A DNA stretch of 64,000 nucleotides. Source: Microbacterium esteraromaticum (GTDB lineage Bacteria > Actinomycetota > Actinomycetes > Actinomycetales > Microbacteriaceae). The position numbers and the translations under genes are program-made. Every line of letters begins with the position of its first letter. Position 1 is the first letter of the stretch. The stretch lies in assembly GCF_014084045.1 (NCBI RefSeq), contig NZ_CP043732.1, forward strand, positions 2,790,001 to 2,854,000, given 5' to 3'. Below the pieces are notes generated by a model, which made no database searches, was not told where the DNA came from, and saw nothing but the letters and a program-made list of their open reading frames with translations. Of the stretch, positions 53,835 to 61,244 are shown piece by piece.

Positions 53835-54244
53835 GCCCACCCCAGCTCGTGCAGCTGCTCGTCGTCGAGACCGTAGAAGTGCGCTATCTCGTGCACGAGG
53901 GTCGTGTGCACCTCGTCGCGGAGCGCGTGCTCGTCGGCACAGGCCCCGAGGTGTGCACGGCGATAGACGATGATCCGATCGGGCAGCTCGCCCATGCCGT
54001 ACTGCCCGCGCTCGGTGAGGGCGAAGCCCTCGTAGAGCCCGAACAGGTCACTGCCGTCATCCGGCTCGTCCTCCACGACGAACACGACATTGTCGAGCCC
54101 GTCGACCATGTCATCGGGCAGCCTGTCGAGTTCATCGATGACGAGGGCCTCGAACGCCTCTTCGGACATCTCCATGCCGGCGTCGGATCCGTCGTCGCGC
54201 GTGGCGAGGTCGGGATCCGAAGCGGGGTGAGCGTGCGAGGCCAT
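53831..54244 (-). CDS. Zincin-like metallopeptidase family protein
   Basis: A protein of 137 residues with the short zinc-protease motif [14 protein letters not shown] near the C-terminus (HExxH plus a downstream Asp). Preceding this are [20 protein letters not shown] and [20 protein letters not shown]. It belongs to the small actinobacterial metallopeptidase family with no signal peptide, so it is probably cytosolic. The start could be 54244 or the internal ATG at 54175 ([10 protein letters not shown]), where conservation seems to begin. It overlaps clpS by four bases. Confidence 0.88.
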   Translation of the reverse strand: MASHAHPASDPDLATRDDGSDAGMEMSEEAFEALVIDELDRLPDDMVDGLDNVVFVVEDEPDDGSDLFGLYEGFALTERGQYGMGELPDRIIVYRRAHLGACADEHALRDEVHTTLVHEIAHFYGLDDEQLHELGWA

Positions 54245-54273
54245 GCTTCGATGCTACAGACGGCATGAACGCG

Positions 54274-54305
54274 AAGGCCCCGGATCCTTCAGGATCCGGG
54301 GCCTT
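54274..54305 (-). terminator. Hairpin terminator downstream of tRNA-His
   Basis: AAGGCCCCGGATCC (54274-54287) pairs perfectly with GGATCCGGGGCCTT (54292-54305) around the loop TTCA. On the minus strand it starts seven bases after the tRNA-His 3' end. It separates the tRNA from the metallopeptidase gene. Confidence 0.8.
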
Positions 54306-54311
54306 CTTCCG

Positions 54312-54385
54312 GGTGAGTAACGGGGCTTGAACCCGCGACCCCCGCGACCACAACGCGGTGCTCTACCAGCTGAGCTATACCCACC
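54312..54385 (-). tRNA. tRNA-His (anticodon GTG)
   Basis: The minus-strand sequence folds as a standard cloverleaf. Acceptor GTGGGTA pairs with TACTCAC (one G-T), D arm GCTC/GAGC, anticodon stem CCGCG/CGCGG with loop TTGTGGT, and the T arm carries GTTCAAG. An extra G before the acceptor faces C73, the identity mark of tRNA-His. CCA is not fully encoded. It lies between orn and the metallopeptidase gene, with a terminator just downstream. Confidence 0.95.
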
Positions 54386-54420
54386 ATGCGCCTGCCGGAG
54401 CGGGCAACTCGATAAGTCTA

Positions 54421-55047
54421 TTACATGTTCGGGGTGAACTCTGACACCGTGCGCGCTGCGATGTCGCGAGCCTGCTCGGACGACGGTCCGGGAGCGTCGA
54501 TGAACACCGCCGAGCGGTAGTAGCGCAGCTCGCGGATCGACTCGAGGATGTCGGCGAGGGCGCGGTGACCGCCGTTCTTCTCGGGCGCCTGGAAGAAGAC
54601 TCGCGGGTACCAGCGGCGCGACAGCTCCTTCACGCTCGACACGTCGACGTTGCGATAGTGCAGGTACTGGTCGACGTCCTGCATGTACTTCGCGAGGAAC
54701 ATGCGGTCGGTGCCGATCGTGTTCCCCGCGAGAGGTGCTCTGCGTTCGAGCGGCACGAAGCGCTTGATGTAGGCGAGCGTCTGCTCTTCGGCCTCGGCGA
54801 GCGTCACGCCGTTCGGGATCTCGTCGATCAGGCCCGAGGTGCGGTGCATGTTCGTGACGAACTCGTTCATGTGTGCGAGCGCCGCGTCGCCTGGCTTGAT
54901 GACGATCTGAAAGCCGGGATCGAGCAGGTTCAGCTCGAAGTCGGTGACGACGACGGCGATCTCGACGAGCTCGTCGACCGAGAGGTCGAGGCCCGTCATC
55001 TCGCAGTCGATCCAGACGAGCCGGTCGTTCTCAGTCGCAGAAACCAT
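54421..55047 (-). CDS. orn: Oligoribonuclease
   Basis: DEDDh 3'-5' exoribonuclease of 208 residues that degrades 2-5-mers and pGpG to mononucleotides. Active site: WIDCEMTGLDLSVDEL gives the DxE pair, LAGNTIGTDRMFLAKY the third acid region, and ENGGHRALADILESI the His and last Asp. ATG at 55047 begins MVSATENDRLVWID. It is divergent from tRNA-Arg with 48 bases between. Confidence 0.96.
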   Translation of the reverse strand: MVSATENDRLVWIDCEMTGLDLSVDELVEIAVVVTDFELNLLDPGFQIVIKPGDAALAHMNEFVTNMHRTSGLIDEIPNGVTLAEAEEQTLAYIKRFVPLERRAPLAGNTIGTDRMFLAKYMQDVDQYLHYRNVDVSSVKELSRRWYPRVFFQAPEKNGGHRALADILESIRELRYYRSAVFIDAPGPSSEQARDIAARTVSEFTPNM

Positions 55048-55095
55048 GGTTCGATCCTAGCGACGGGTCCCGACGCGGTAATCTGGAGGTAACGC

Positions 55096-55167
55096 GCCTC
55101 CTTAGCTCAGAGGAAGAGCATCGGCTTTCTAATCCGTTGGTCGCAGGTTCGAATCCTGCAGGGGGCA
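55096..55167 (+). tRNA. tRNA-Arg (anticodon TCT)
   Basis: A 72-base cloverleaf: acceptor GCCTCCT with AGGGGGC, D arm GCTC/GAGC, T arm GCAGG-TTCGAAT-CCTGC, discriminator A, CC following but no CCA. The loop TTTCTAA gives anticodon TCT, reading AGA. The anticodon stem TCGGC/TCCGT pairs at only three of five positions: T27-T43 and C31-T39 are mismatched. AGA is a very rare codon in such a GC-rich genome. It may still be functional but is unusual. Confidence 0.85.
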
Positions 55168-55172
55168 CCTCA

Positions 55173-55436
55173 TCAGCCGCGCAGCGCGGCGACGGCATCA
55201 TCGACGTCCCAGAACTCGCCGACGAGGCGGAACGCTCCGGATGCCAGATGCAGGCGCTCCGCGCGGTAGCGGATGCCGAGCGGGTCGGCGATCACGCGGA
55301 GGTGTCCGCGGATGCTGCCGCGTGTGTCGACGACGCGCCACAGGTGGTCGCCGGCACGCTCGAGGTGCTCGGCGGGGCTGCGCAGGGCGGGAGTCTCCCA
55401 CAGGAGCGCGGGGCTGGTGTCGATGATCGCATGCAT
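55173..55436 (-). CDS. Hypothetical protein
   Basis: A protein of 87 residues, soluble, no recognised domain. Sequence character: PAEHLERAGDHLWRVVDTRG, then GIRYRAERLHLASGAFRLVG and a C-terminal EFWDVDDAVAALRG. It has a good ribosome-binding site (GAGGAGAAGTC) before ATG 55436 and coding-like codon use, which supports a real gene. It starts 66 bases from the divergent alpha/beta hydrolase and ends five bases from tRNA-Arg. Confidence 0.75.
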   Translation of the reverse strand: MHAIIDTSPALLWETPALRSPAEHLERAGDHLWRVVDTRGSIRGHLRVIADPLGIRYRAERLHLASGAFRLVGEFWDVDDAVAALRG

Positions 55437-55488
55437 GACTTCTCCTCTCGCATTCGAACATATGCACGGCCACCGACATCGGCTCCCG

Positions 55489-55494
55489 TAGACT
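55489..55494 (+). promoter_or_regulatory. Probable -10 element (TAGACT), leaderless start
   Basis: TAGACT in CTCCCGTAGACTCGTC ends seven bases before the ATG at 55502. No ribosome-binding site lies between, so a leaderless transcript is likely. Confidence 0.5.
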
Positions 55495-55501
55495 CGTCCT
55501 C

Positions 55502-56410
55502 ATGCCCGTCGCCTCGCCGTATGCCGCCCGTCTCGCCGAGATCCCGGTCGAGAGGCGTGAGGTGCAGGTGCTCGGCTCGACGACGGCGTACTGGGTCTAC
55601 GGCGACGCCGACGCGCACGAGGAGCCGCAGACGATCATCGCCGTTCACGGCTTCAGGGGGGAGCACCACGGACTCGAGCCGGTCGTGGCATACCTGCCCG
55701 GCATCCGGATCATCTCGCCCGACCTCCCCGGTTTCGGAGAGACGCCGCCGATCCCCGGCCGCGAGCACGATCTCGGTCTCTACGCCGGCTGGCTGTGCGA
55801 GTTCGCGAGAACGGTCGCGCCAGGCGCGATCATCCTCGGGCACTCGTTCGGATCGATCGTCTCCTCCGCTGCAGTCGCGAGCGGGCTCGAGACGCCTCGG
55901 CTCATCCTGATCAACCCGATCGGCGCACCTGCGCTGGAAGGGCCGAAAGGGCTGCTCACGCGCCTGGCCGTGCTGTACTACTCACTCGGAGCGCGCCTGC
56001 CCCAGCAGCTGGGCACGGCGCTGCTCCGCCACCCGCTGATCGTACGGGTGATGAGCATCGCGATGGCGAAGACCCGCGATCCTGCGCTTCGCCGATTCAT
56101 CCACGACCAGCACGACACCTACTTCTCGCTCTTCGCCGACCGCGATGTGCTCCATGACGCCTTCGTGACCAGCGTCTCGCATGATGTTCGGGCGTTCGCG
56201 GGGGTCATCGACGTTCCGACGCTCCTCATCGCGGCGCAACGCGACGACATCACGCCGATCGAGGCGGAACGGCGTCTCGCGATGATGTTCCCTCAGGCGG
56301 AGCTGGTGGAGATCGCCGAGGTCGGTCATCTCATCCATTACGAGACCCCGGCCGAGGCGGCGGGGGCGATCCGTCGCTTCCTCAGGCTTCCCGTCGTGCG
56401 AGGCCGATGA
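55502..56410 (+). CDS. Alpha/beta hydrolase
   Basis: A protein of 302 residues. The oxyanion region is IIAVHGFRGEHHGLEPVV, the nucleophile elbow GHSFGSIVSSAA gives Ser (GxSxG), the acid is likely Asp in IAAQRDDITPIEA, and the His is in IAEVGHLIHYETP. The substrate cannot be predicted; the family spans esterases, epoxide hydrolases and C-C hydrolases. No signal peptide. Its 3' end overlaps the convergent Lrp gene by 29 bases. Confidence 0.92.
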   Translation: MPVASPYAARLAEIPVERREVQVLGSTTAYWVYGDADAHEEPQTIIAVHGFRGEHHGLEPVVAYLPGIRIISPDLPGFGETPPIPGREHDLGLYAGWLCEFARTVAPGAIILGHSFGSIVSSAAVASGLETPRLILINPIGAPALEGPKGLLTRLAVLYYSLGARLPQQLGTALLRHPLIVRVMSIAMAKTRDPALRRFIHDQHDTYFSLFADRDVLHDAFVTSVSHDVRAFAGVIDVPTLLIAAQRDDITPIEAERRLAMMFPQAELVEIAEVGHLIHYETPAEAAGAIRRFLRLPVVRGR

Positions 56411-56855
56411 GCCCCGCCACCCGGAACGGGATGACCTCGCCCATCGCGAGCGAGGTCTCGGTGCGCTCGACCCCTTCGATCGACAGGATCCGAGCGTCGG
56501 TGTCGAACAGGTGACGCGCATCACGGCACGCCACTCGCGCAAGCAGGTCGATCGACCCGCTGAGCCCGTGAGCCTGGACGATCTCCGGCACCCGTGACAA
56601 CTCGCTGATGATGCGGGGCAGCTCGGTCTGCCGCACCCCGATGCTGATGAAGGCCTGCAGCGGGAAACCGAGCACCTCGGTCGAGTAGGACCTCTCGTAC
56701 GACTCGAACACCCCTGTCTGCTCGAGCCGTGCCATCCGAGCCTGAATGGTGTTGCGCGACAGCCGAAGCCTGTCGGCGAGCTTCACGACGGTCGTGCGCG
56801 GGTCCTCCGCGAGAGCGGTGAGCAGTTCGAGGTCGGTGCGATCCAGGGCGGGCAT
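56382..56855 (-). CDS. Lrp/AsnC-family transcriptional regulator
   Basis: A protein of 157 residues. N-terminal helix-turn-helix (LDRTDLELLTALAEDPRTTV, then VKLADRLRLSRNTIQARMAR) and C-terminal RAM effector domain (VLGFPLQAFISIGVRQTELP, then DLLARVACRDARHLFDTD). Such proteins sense amino acids as octamers. It is divergent from the 2-oxoacid dehydrogenase operon with a TTGCGCAA palindrome between, and is the likely regulator of it, as BkdR is of bkd operons in other bacteria. Effector probably a branched-chain amino acid or ketoacid; inferred. Confidence 0.92.
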   Translation of the reverse strand: MPALDRTDLELLTALAEDPRTTVVKLADRLRLSRNTIQARMARLEQTGVFESYERSYSTEVLGFPLQAFISIGVRQTELPRIISELSRVPEIVQAHGLSGSIDLLARVACRDARHLFDTDARILSIEGVERTETSLAMGEVIPFRVAGLIGLARREA

Positions 56856-56890
56856 AGTGCCACACGATATCAGGGTGCGGCGGGCGCGTA

Positions 56891-56898
56891 TTGCGCAA
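56891..56898. promoter_or_regulatory. Candidate Lrp operator TTGCGCAA
   Basis: The palindrome TTGCGCAA lies in TATTGCGCAACATGCTCAGC, 35 bases upstream of the lrp start and 125 before E1alpha. Lrp/AsnC proteins bind short palindromes of this kind in multiple copies. The rest of the 168-base gap holds no second perfect copy. Confidence 0.45.
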
Positions 56899-57023
56899 CA
56901 TGCTCAGCAGCCGCAGAGATGCTTGAGCGAGGTGTCAGCCGGACGTACCATTCGAGGAAGCCCGACGCAGCAGTCGGGAAGCCGTGCACGCCCCACGAAG
57001 GCCGCCACGTCAGGAGGACGCCG

Positions 57024-58136
57024 ATGTCACCGCACACCACCCCGATCGTCGACTCGCAGAACGATCTCGAGCTCACGGAGCGCGTCATCGCTCCGGACGG
57101 CACTCGCGTGCCCAACCCCCAGCTGGACCGCTGGATCGACGATATCGACTTCCAGGCGATGCGCGATCTGCACCGCGACATGGTCGTGCTGCGCCGCATC
57201 GATTCAGAGGGCGTCGCGCTGCAGCGCCAGGGCCAGCTCGGCCTGTGGGCACCGTGCAACGGTCAGGAGGCGGCGCAGATCGGCACGGGCCGCGCGCTGG
57301 CTCAGAAGGACTTCGTGTTCCCCAGCTACCGCGAGACCGGAGTGATGTACACGCGCGGCGCCGAGCCCGGCGACTACGTCCGCATGTGGCGGGGCGAGGA
57401 GGGCGCGGCGTACGACCCCGCCCGACTCGGGATCGCCCCGCTGCAGATCATCATCGGCGCGCAGACCCTTCATGCCGTCGGCTATGGCATGGGAATCCTG
57501 CACGACGGCACCGACGAGGTGGCCGTCACCTACTTCGGCGACGGCGCAACCAGCCAGGGCGACGTCAACGAGGCCATGATCTTCGCGTCGTCGTACCGCG
57601 CACCCGTCGTGTTCGTCTGCCAGAACAACCACTGGGCCATCTCGGAGCCGGTCGGTCTGCAGTCGCAGTACCCGCTGGCGGGCCGTGCACCCGGCTTCGG
57701 CATCCCGAGCCTGCGCGTCGACGGAAACGACGTGCTCGCGTGCATGGCGGCGATGCGCTGGGCGCTCGACCACGCGCGCTCCGGCAAGGGCCCCGCGTAC
57801 CTCGAGGCGGTCACCTATCGCATGGGGCCGCACACCACCGCCGACGACCCGAAGCGCTACCGCGACGACGCCGAGCTCGCCCTGTGGCGCGAGCGCGATC
57901 CGATCGCGCGCCTCGAGGCGCACCTGCGCGCCGCCGGAGAGCTGACCGACGAGCACCTCGAAGAGGTGCAGCAGGCGGCAGACGACATCGCGCGCGAGAT
58001 GCGCGCGGCATGCATCGGCATGCAGACCCGACCTGCCCTCGCCGTCTTCGACCGCGTCTACGCCGAGCCGCACTCCGGCCTGCAGCGCCAGCGCGACGAG
58101 TACGCCTCGTACCTCGCCTCGTTCGAGGAGGCCTGA
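57024..58136 (+). CDS. 2-oxoacid dehydrogenase E1 component, alpha subunit (branched-chain or pyruvate type)
   Basis: A protein of 370 residues; with E1beta it decarboxylates a 2-oxoacid on thiamine diphosphate and acylates the lipoyl arm of E2. The TPP-binding motif is TYFGDGATSQGDVNEAMIFA and the phosphorylation-loop region MGPHTTADDPKRYRDDAEL is also seen. ATG at 57024 follows AGGAGGA, and is preferred over an upstream ATG at 56919. Similar proteins are often named pyruvate dehydrogenase. The Lrp regulator and the nearby acyl-CoA carboxylase argue for the branched-chain enzyme (BCKDH). No E3 gene is present. Confidence 0.93.
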   Translation: MSPHTTPIVDSQNDLELTERVIAPDGTRVPNPQLDRWIDDIDFQAMRDLHRDMVVLRRIDSEGVALQRQGQLGLWAPCNGQEAAQIGTGRALAQKDFVFPSYRETGVMYTRGAEPGDYVRMWRGEEGAAYDPARLGIAPLQIIIGAQTLHAVGYGMGILHDGTDEVAVTYFGDGATSQGDVNEAMIFASSYRAPVVFVCQNNHWAISEPVGLQSQYPLAGRAPGFGIPSLRVDGNDVLACMAAMRWALDHARSGKGPAYLEAVTYRMGPHTTADDPKRYRDDAELALWRERDPIARLEAHLRAAGELTDEHLEEVQQAADDIAREMRAACIGMQTRPALAVFDRVYAEPHSGLQRQRDEYASYLASFEEA

Positions 58137-58137
58137 G

Positions 58138-59163
58138 ATGACGACGATGACGATGGGCAAGGCCCTCAACGCCGGCCTCCGCCAGGCCATGCTCGACGAC
58201 GACAGGGTCGTGCTGATGGGCGAGGACATCGGCACGCTCGGCGGCGTCTTCCGCATCACCGACGGACTCAAGGAGGAGTTCGGGGCGCAGCGTGTCATCG
58301 ACACTCCGCTGGCCGAGTCGGGCATCGTCGGCACCGCGGTGGGGCTGGCCTTCCGCGGCTATCGTCCTGTGATCGAGATCCAGTTCGACGGGTTCATCTA
58401 TCCCGCATTCGACCAGATCGTCTCGCAGGTCGCGAAGCTGCATTACCGCACGCAGGGGCGCGTCAAGATGCCCATCACGATCCGCGTGCCGTGGGCGGGC
58501 GGCATCGGCGCCGCGGAGCATCACTCGGAGTCGCCGGAGGCGTACTTCGTTCACACGGCAGGTCTGCGCGTCATCGCCGTCTCCGACCCGCAGGACGCGT
58601 ACCGCTGCCTGCGGCAGGCGATCGCGAGCGACGACCCGGTGCTGTTCTTCGAGCCGAAGCGCCTCTACCACCACAAGGGAGAGGTCGATCTCGACGCGCC
58701 GCTCGCCGACGCGCCGCCGATGGGCCTGGCGCGCGTCGTGCGTCAGGGCTCGGATGCCACCGTCATCACCTACGGTGCGATGGTGAGCACCGCGCTCGAC
58801 GCGGCCGCCGCCGCGGAGGACGAAGGGATCTCGCTCGAGGTGATCGATCTTCGTTCGCTGTCCCCGGTCGACTACGAGACGGTCTCGGCGTCCGTGCGCC
58901 GCACCGGCCGTGTGGTCGTCGCGCACGAGGCATCCCGCGAGGCGGGCGTGGCCGCCGAGGTCATCGCGAGCATCACCGAGTACTGCTTCGAGTACCTCGA
59001 GGCGGCGCCGGTGCGGGTCACGGGACACGACATCCCGTACCCGCCCGCGAAGCTCGAGAAGTTCCACCTGCCCGACCTCGACCGCATCCTGGATGCCGTG
59101 GATCGCGTACTCGATCGTCCGCACAGCCTGAGCGGCGCTGACGCGAAGGGAGACCAGCGGTGA
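58138..59163 (+). CDS. 2-oxoacid dehydrogenase E1 component, beta subunit
   Basis: A protein of 341 residues with transketolase-like pyrimidine domain (LMGEDIGTLGGVFRITDGLK, then DTPLAESGIVGTAVGLAFRG) and C-terminal transketolase domain (ITYGAMVSTALDAAAAAEDE, then RRTGRVVVAHEASREAGVAA). It completes the alpha2beta2 E1. The start lies one base after the E1alpha stop and its own stop overlaps the E2 GTG (GTGA), so the three subunits are one operon. Confidence 0.95.
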   Translation: MTTMTMGKALNAGLRQAMLDDDRVVLMGEDIGTLGGVFRITDGLKEEFGAQRVIDTPLAESGIVGTAVGLAFRGYRPVIEIQFDGFIYPAFDQIVSQVAKLHYRTQGRVKMPITIRVPWAGGIGAAEHHSESPEAYFVHTAGLRVIAVSDPQDAYRCLRQAIASDDPVLFFEPKRLYHHKGEVDLDAPLADAPPMGLARVVRQGSDATVITYGAMVSTALDAAAAAEDEGISLEVIDLRSLSPVDYETVSASVRRTGRVVVAHEASREAGVAAEVIASITEYCFEYLEAAPVRVTGHDIPYPPAKLEKFHLPDLDRILDAVDRVLDRPHSLSGADAKGDQR

Positions 59164-60527
59164 TCGCCGAGTTCCGCCTGCCCGATCTCGGCGAGGGCCT
59201 GACGGAGGCCGAAGTGGTGCAGTGGCTCGTGCAGCCGGGCGACGCCGTCGCGCTGAACCAGACTCTCGCCGAGGTCGAGACGGCGAAGGCCGTCGTCGAG
59301 CTGCCGTCCCCCTACGAGGGGAAGGTGGCGACCCTGCACGCCGACGCGGGCGAGACGGTGGCCGTCGGCGCGCCGCTCATCGCCTTCGACGTCGCCGGCG
59401 ACGAGCCCGAGCCGGTCGCCGGGTCCGCGGCCACCGCGCCCGAGGCCGAGGAGAAGGCGCAGCCCAACCTCGTCGGGTACGGCGCGGCACCGGCATCCAG
59501 CGGTCGCCCGGCGCGACGCGCACGCCGGGGCGGCAGCGTCCCCGCAGTCGTGGCGGATGCCGACGTGCTCGCCGCCGCCCCGCACGATGCGCTGCCTCCC
59601 AGCGTCGCCGAGCCGACTGTGGGGGAGCGGCCCCGCTCGACACCTCCGGTCCGCGCGCATGCGAAGCGCCTCGGCCTCGACCTCGCGCTGATCGCCGCCG
59701 AGGTCGGCGATCGGGTCATCACACGTGGGGACGTGGATGCCTACGCCGAGCGCACCGGTGCATCTGAGGCGGTCGCGGCACCCGACTGGGTCGCACCAGC
59801 CAGTGCGGCCGAGGTCGTATCTGGAGATCGCGCGCAGACGCGGATCCCCATCAAGGGCGTGCGCAAGCACACCGCGCAGGCGATGGTGCGCAGCGCGTTC
59901 ACCGCGCCGCATGTCACGACGTTCCACACGGTCGATGTCACCGCGACGATGGAGCTCATCGATGACCTGCGAGCCGATCGGTCGCTCTCCGAGCACCGCA
60001 TCGGACCGCTCGTGCTCATCGCTAAGGCGGTCACGCTCGCGCTCGGGCGCAATCCGTCGCTCAACGCGACATGGGACGAGGCTGCGGGCGAGATCGTGCT
60101 GAACCACTTCGTGGATCTGGGAATCGCGGCCGCGACCGAGCGCGGCCTGATCGTCCCGATCATCCGCGACGCCGAGCGGCTCTCTCTCACCGGCATGGCC
60201 GACGCTCTCACCGCGCTGACGCAGACGGCCCGCGCCGGCAAGACGAGTCCGGCAGAGCTCTCCGGCGGCACCTTCTCGATCACGAACATCGGGGTGTTCG
60301 GCATCGACGCGGGCACGCCGATCCTGCCGCCAGGGCAGTCCGGCATCCTCGCGGTGGGCGCGGTGCGCCGCCAGCCCTGGGAGTACCGCGGCGAGATCGC
60401 TCTGCGCCAGATGATGACTCTGAGCGTCTCGTTCGATCACCGCCTCGTCGACGGAGCCGAGGGAGCGCGCTTCCTCAAGGACGTCGCGGACATCCTCGAA
60501 CAGCCGGGCCGCGCGCTGCTCTTCTGA
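59160..60527 (+). CDS. 2-oxoacid dehydrogenase E2 (dihydrolipoyl acyltransferase)
   Basis: A protein of 455 residues forming the core of the complex. One lipoyl domain (about 1-78) with the lipoylated Lys43 in VETAKAVVELPSPYEG, an Ala/Pro linker, the E1/E3-binding domain (about 160-195, VRAHAKRLGLDLALIAAEVG), a second linker, and the catalytic domain from about 225. The latter ends with SFDHRLVDGAEGARFL, whose His and Asp are the acyltransferase residues. A single lipoyl domain is typical of branched-chain E2 and some Gram-positive PDH E2. GTG start, coupled to E1beta. Confidence 0.95.
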   Translation: MIAEFRLPDLGEGLTEAEVVQWLVQPGDAVALNQTLAEVETAKAVVELPSPYEGKVATLHADAGETVAVGAPLIAFDVAGDEPEPVAGSAATAPEAEEKAQPNLVGYGAAPASSGRPARRARRGGSVPAVVADADVLAAAPHDALPPSVAEPTVGERPRSTPPVRAHAKRLGLDLALIAAEVGDRVITRGDVDAYAERTGASEAVAAPDWVAPASAAEVVSGDRAQTRIPIKGVRKHTAQAMVRSAFTAPHVTTFHTVDVTATMELIDDLRADRSLSEHRIGPLVLIAKAVTLALGRNPSLNATWDEAAGEIVLNHFVDLGIAAATERGLIVPIIRDAERLSLTGMADALTALTQTARAGKTSPAELSGGTFSITNIGVFGIDAGTPILPPGQSGILAVGAVRRQPWEYRGEIALRQMMTLSVSFDHRLVDGAEGARFLKDVADILEQPGRALLF

Positions 60528-60558
60528 GCGGGGCGACGCCGCCGGCGGTCGACCCCGG

Positions 60559-61152
60559 TCAGCCGTCGGCGGTGAGCGCCGCCATCGCCATCCCCGCGAG
60601 CAGCCGTGCGGTGTCAGCCCGCGTCCGCAGCGCCGCCGAGGTGCTGTGCGGCGTCGAGTTGAGCAGACCGAAGCACGCCTGCACGCGCAGGCGCAGCGCT
60701 TCGCGATCCGCGGTGAGGATCGTGCCGAGGGTATCGATCCACAGTTCGATGTACGCGCGCTGCAGCCGTCGAACGTCTGCCTGCGAATCGGCCGTCAGAT
60801 GCGGAAGGTCCCGATCCTGCACGCGTATCACGTCCGAGTTGCGCAGGGCGAAGTCGACATGGAAGTCCACGAGCATGGCCATGCGCGTGTGGTCGTCGGC
60901 GGCACGCTGCACCACGGCCGCGCCCCCCGCGACCAGATCCTCGCTCACGGCGATCAGCAGGGCACCGAGCAGCGCCTGCTTTCCGGCGAAGTGGCGGTAC
61001 ACGGCGGGACCTGAGACGCCGACGGCCGCGCCGATGTCTTCGAGGCTGACGCCCGAGTAGCCGCGCGCACCGAACAGCTCCGCGGCGGCGATCAGTATCG
61101 CATCGGTTCGCTCAGCTTTGGCGCGATCGCGCGCGGTGACGGGCATTGTCAT
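60559..61152 (-). CDS. TetR-family transcriptional regulator
   Basis: A protein of 197 residues. The N-terminal TetR helix-turn-helix covers about residues 15-60 (LIAAAELFGARGYSGVSLED, then IGAAVGVSGPAVYRHFAGKQ). The C-terminal ligand domain resembles fatty-acyl-CoA-type TetR proteins in layout, but no ligand can be named. It is divergent from the acyl-CoA carboxylase genes with two palindromes between, so it is probably their repressor and its own. Confidence 0.93.
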   Translation of the reverse strand: MTMPVTARDRAKAERTDAILIAAAELFGARGYSGVSLEDIGAAVGVSGPAVYRHFAGKQALLGALLIAVSEDLVAGGAAVVQRAADDHTRMAMLVDFHVDFALRNSDVIRVQDRDLPHLTADSQADVRRLQRAYIELWIDTLGTILTADREALRLRVQACFGLLNSTPHSTSAALRTRADTARLLAGMAMAALTADG

Positions 61153-61155
61153 TTC

Positions 61156-61173
61156 GGTTAATCCTCGCTAACC
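61156..61173. promoter_or_regulatory. Candidate TetR operator 1
   Basis: GGTTAATCCTCGCTAACC has inverted GGTTA/TAACC arms and lies four bases upstream of the TetR start codon, so binding would block its own expression. It is an imperfect relative of the operator at 61186-61201. Confidence 0.5.
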
Positions 61174-61185
61174 TGAGTTGCCGGG

Positions 61186-61201
61186 GTTAGTGAACACTAA
61201 C
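61186..61201. promoter_or_regulatory. Candidate TetR operator 2
   Basis: GTTAGTGAACACTAAC is a perfect inverted repeat, 7-base arms around AA. It lies 43 bases before the carboxyltransferase ATG. Size and symmetry fit a TetR dimer site. Confidence 0.6.
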
Positions 61202-61244
61202 TCTTCTGGCGCGAATTTTCAGCAACGGTCAAGGAGGACCCGCG

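Noticed and set aside
54274..55167. Integrated element at the two tRNA genes
   Set aside because: Only orn lies between tRNA-His and tRNA-Arg. I found no repeat of either tRNA 3' end and no integrase adjacent.
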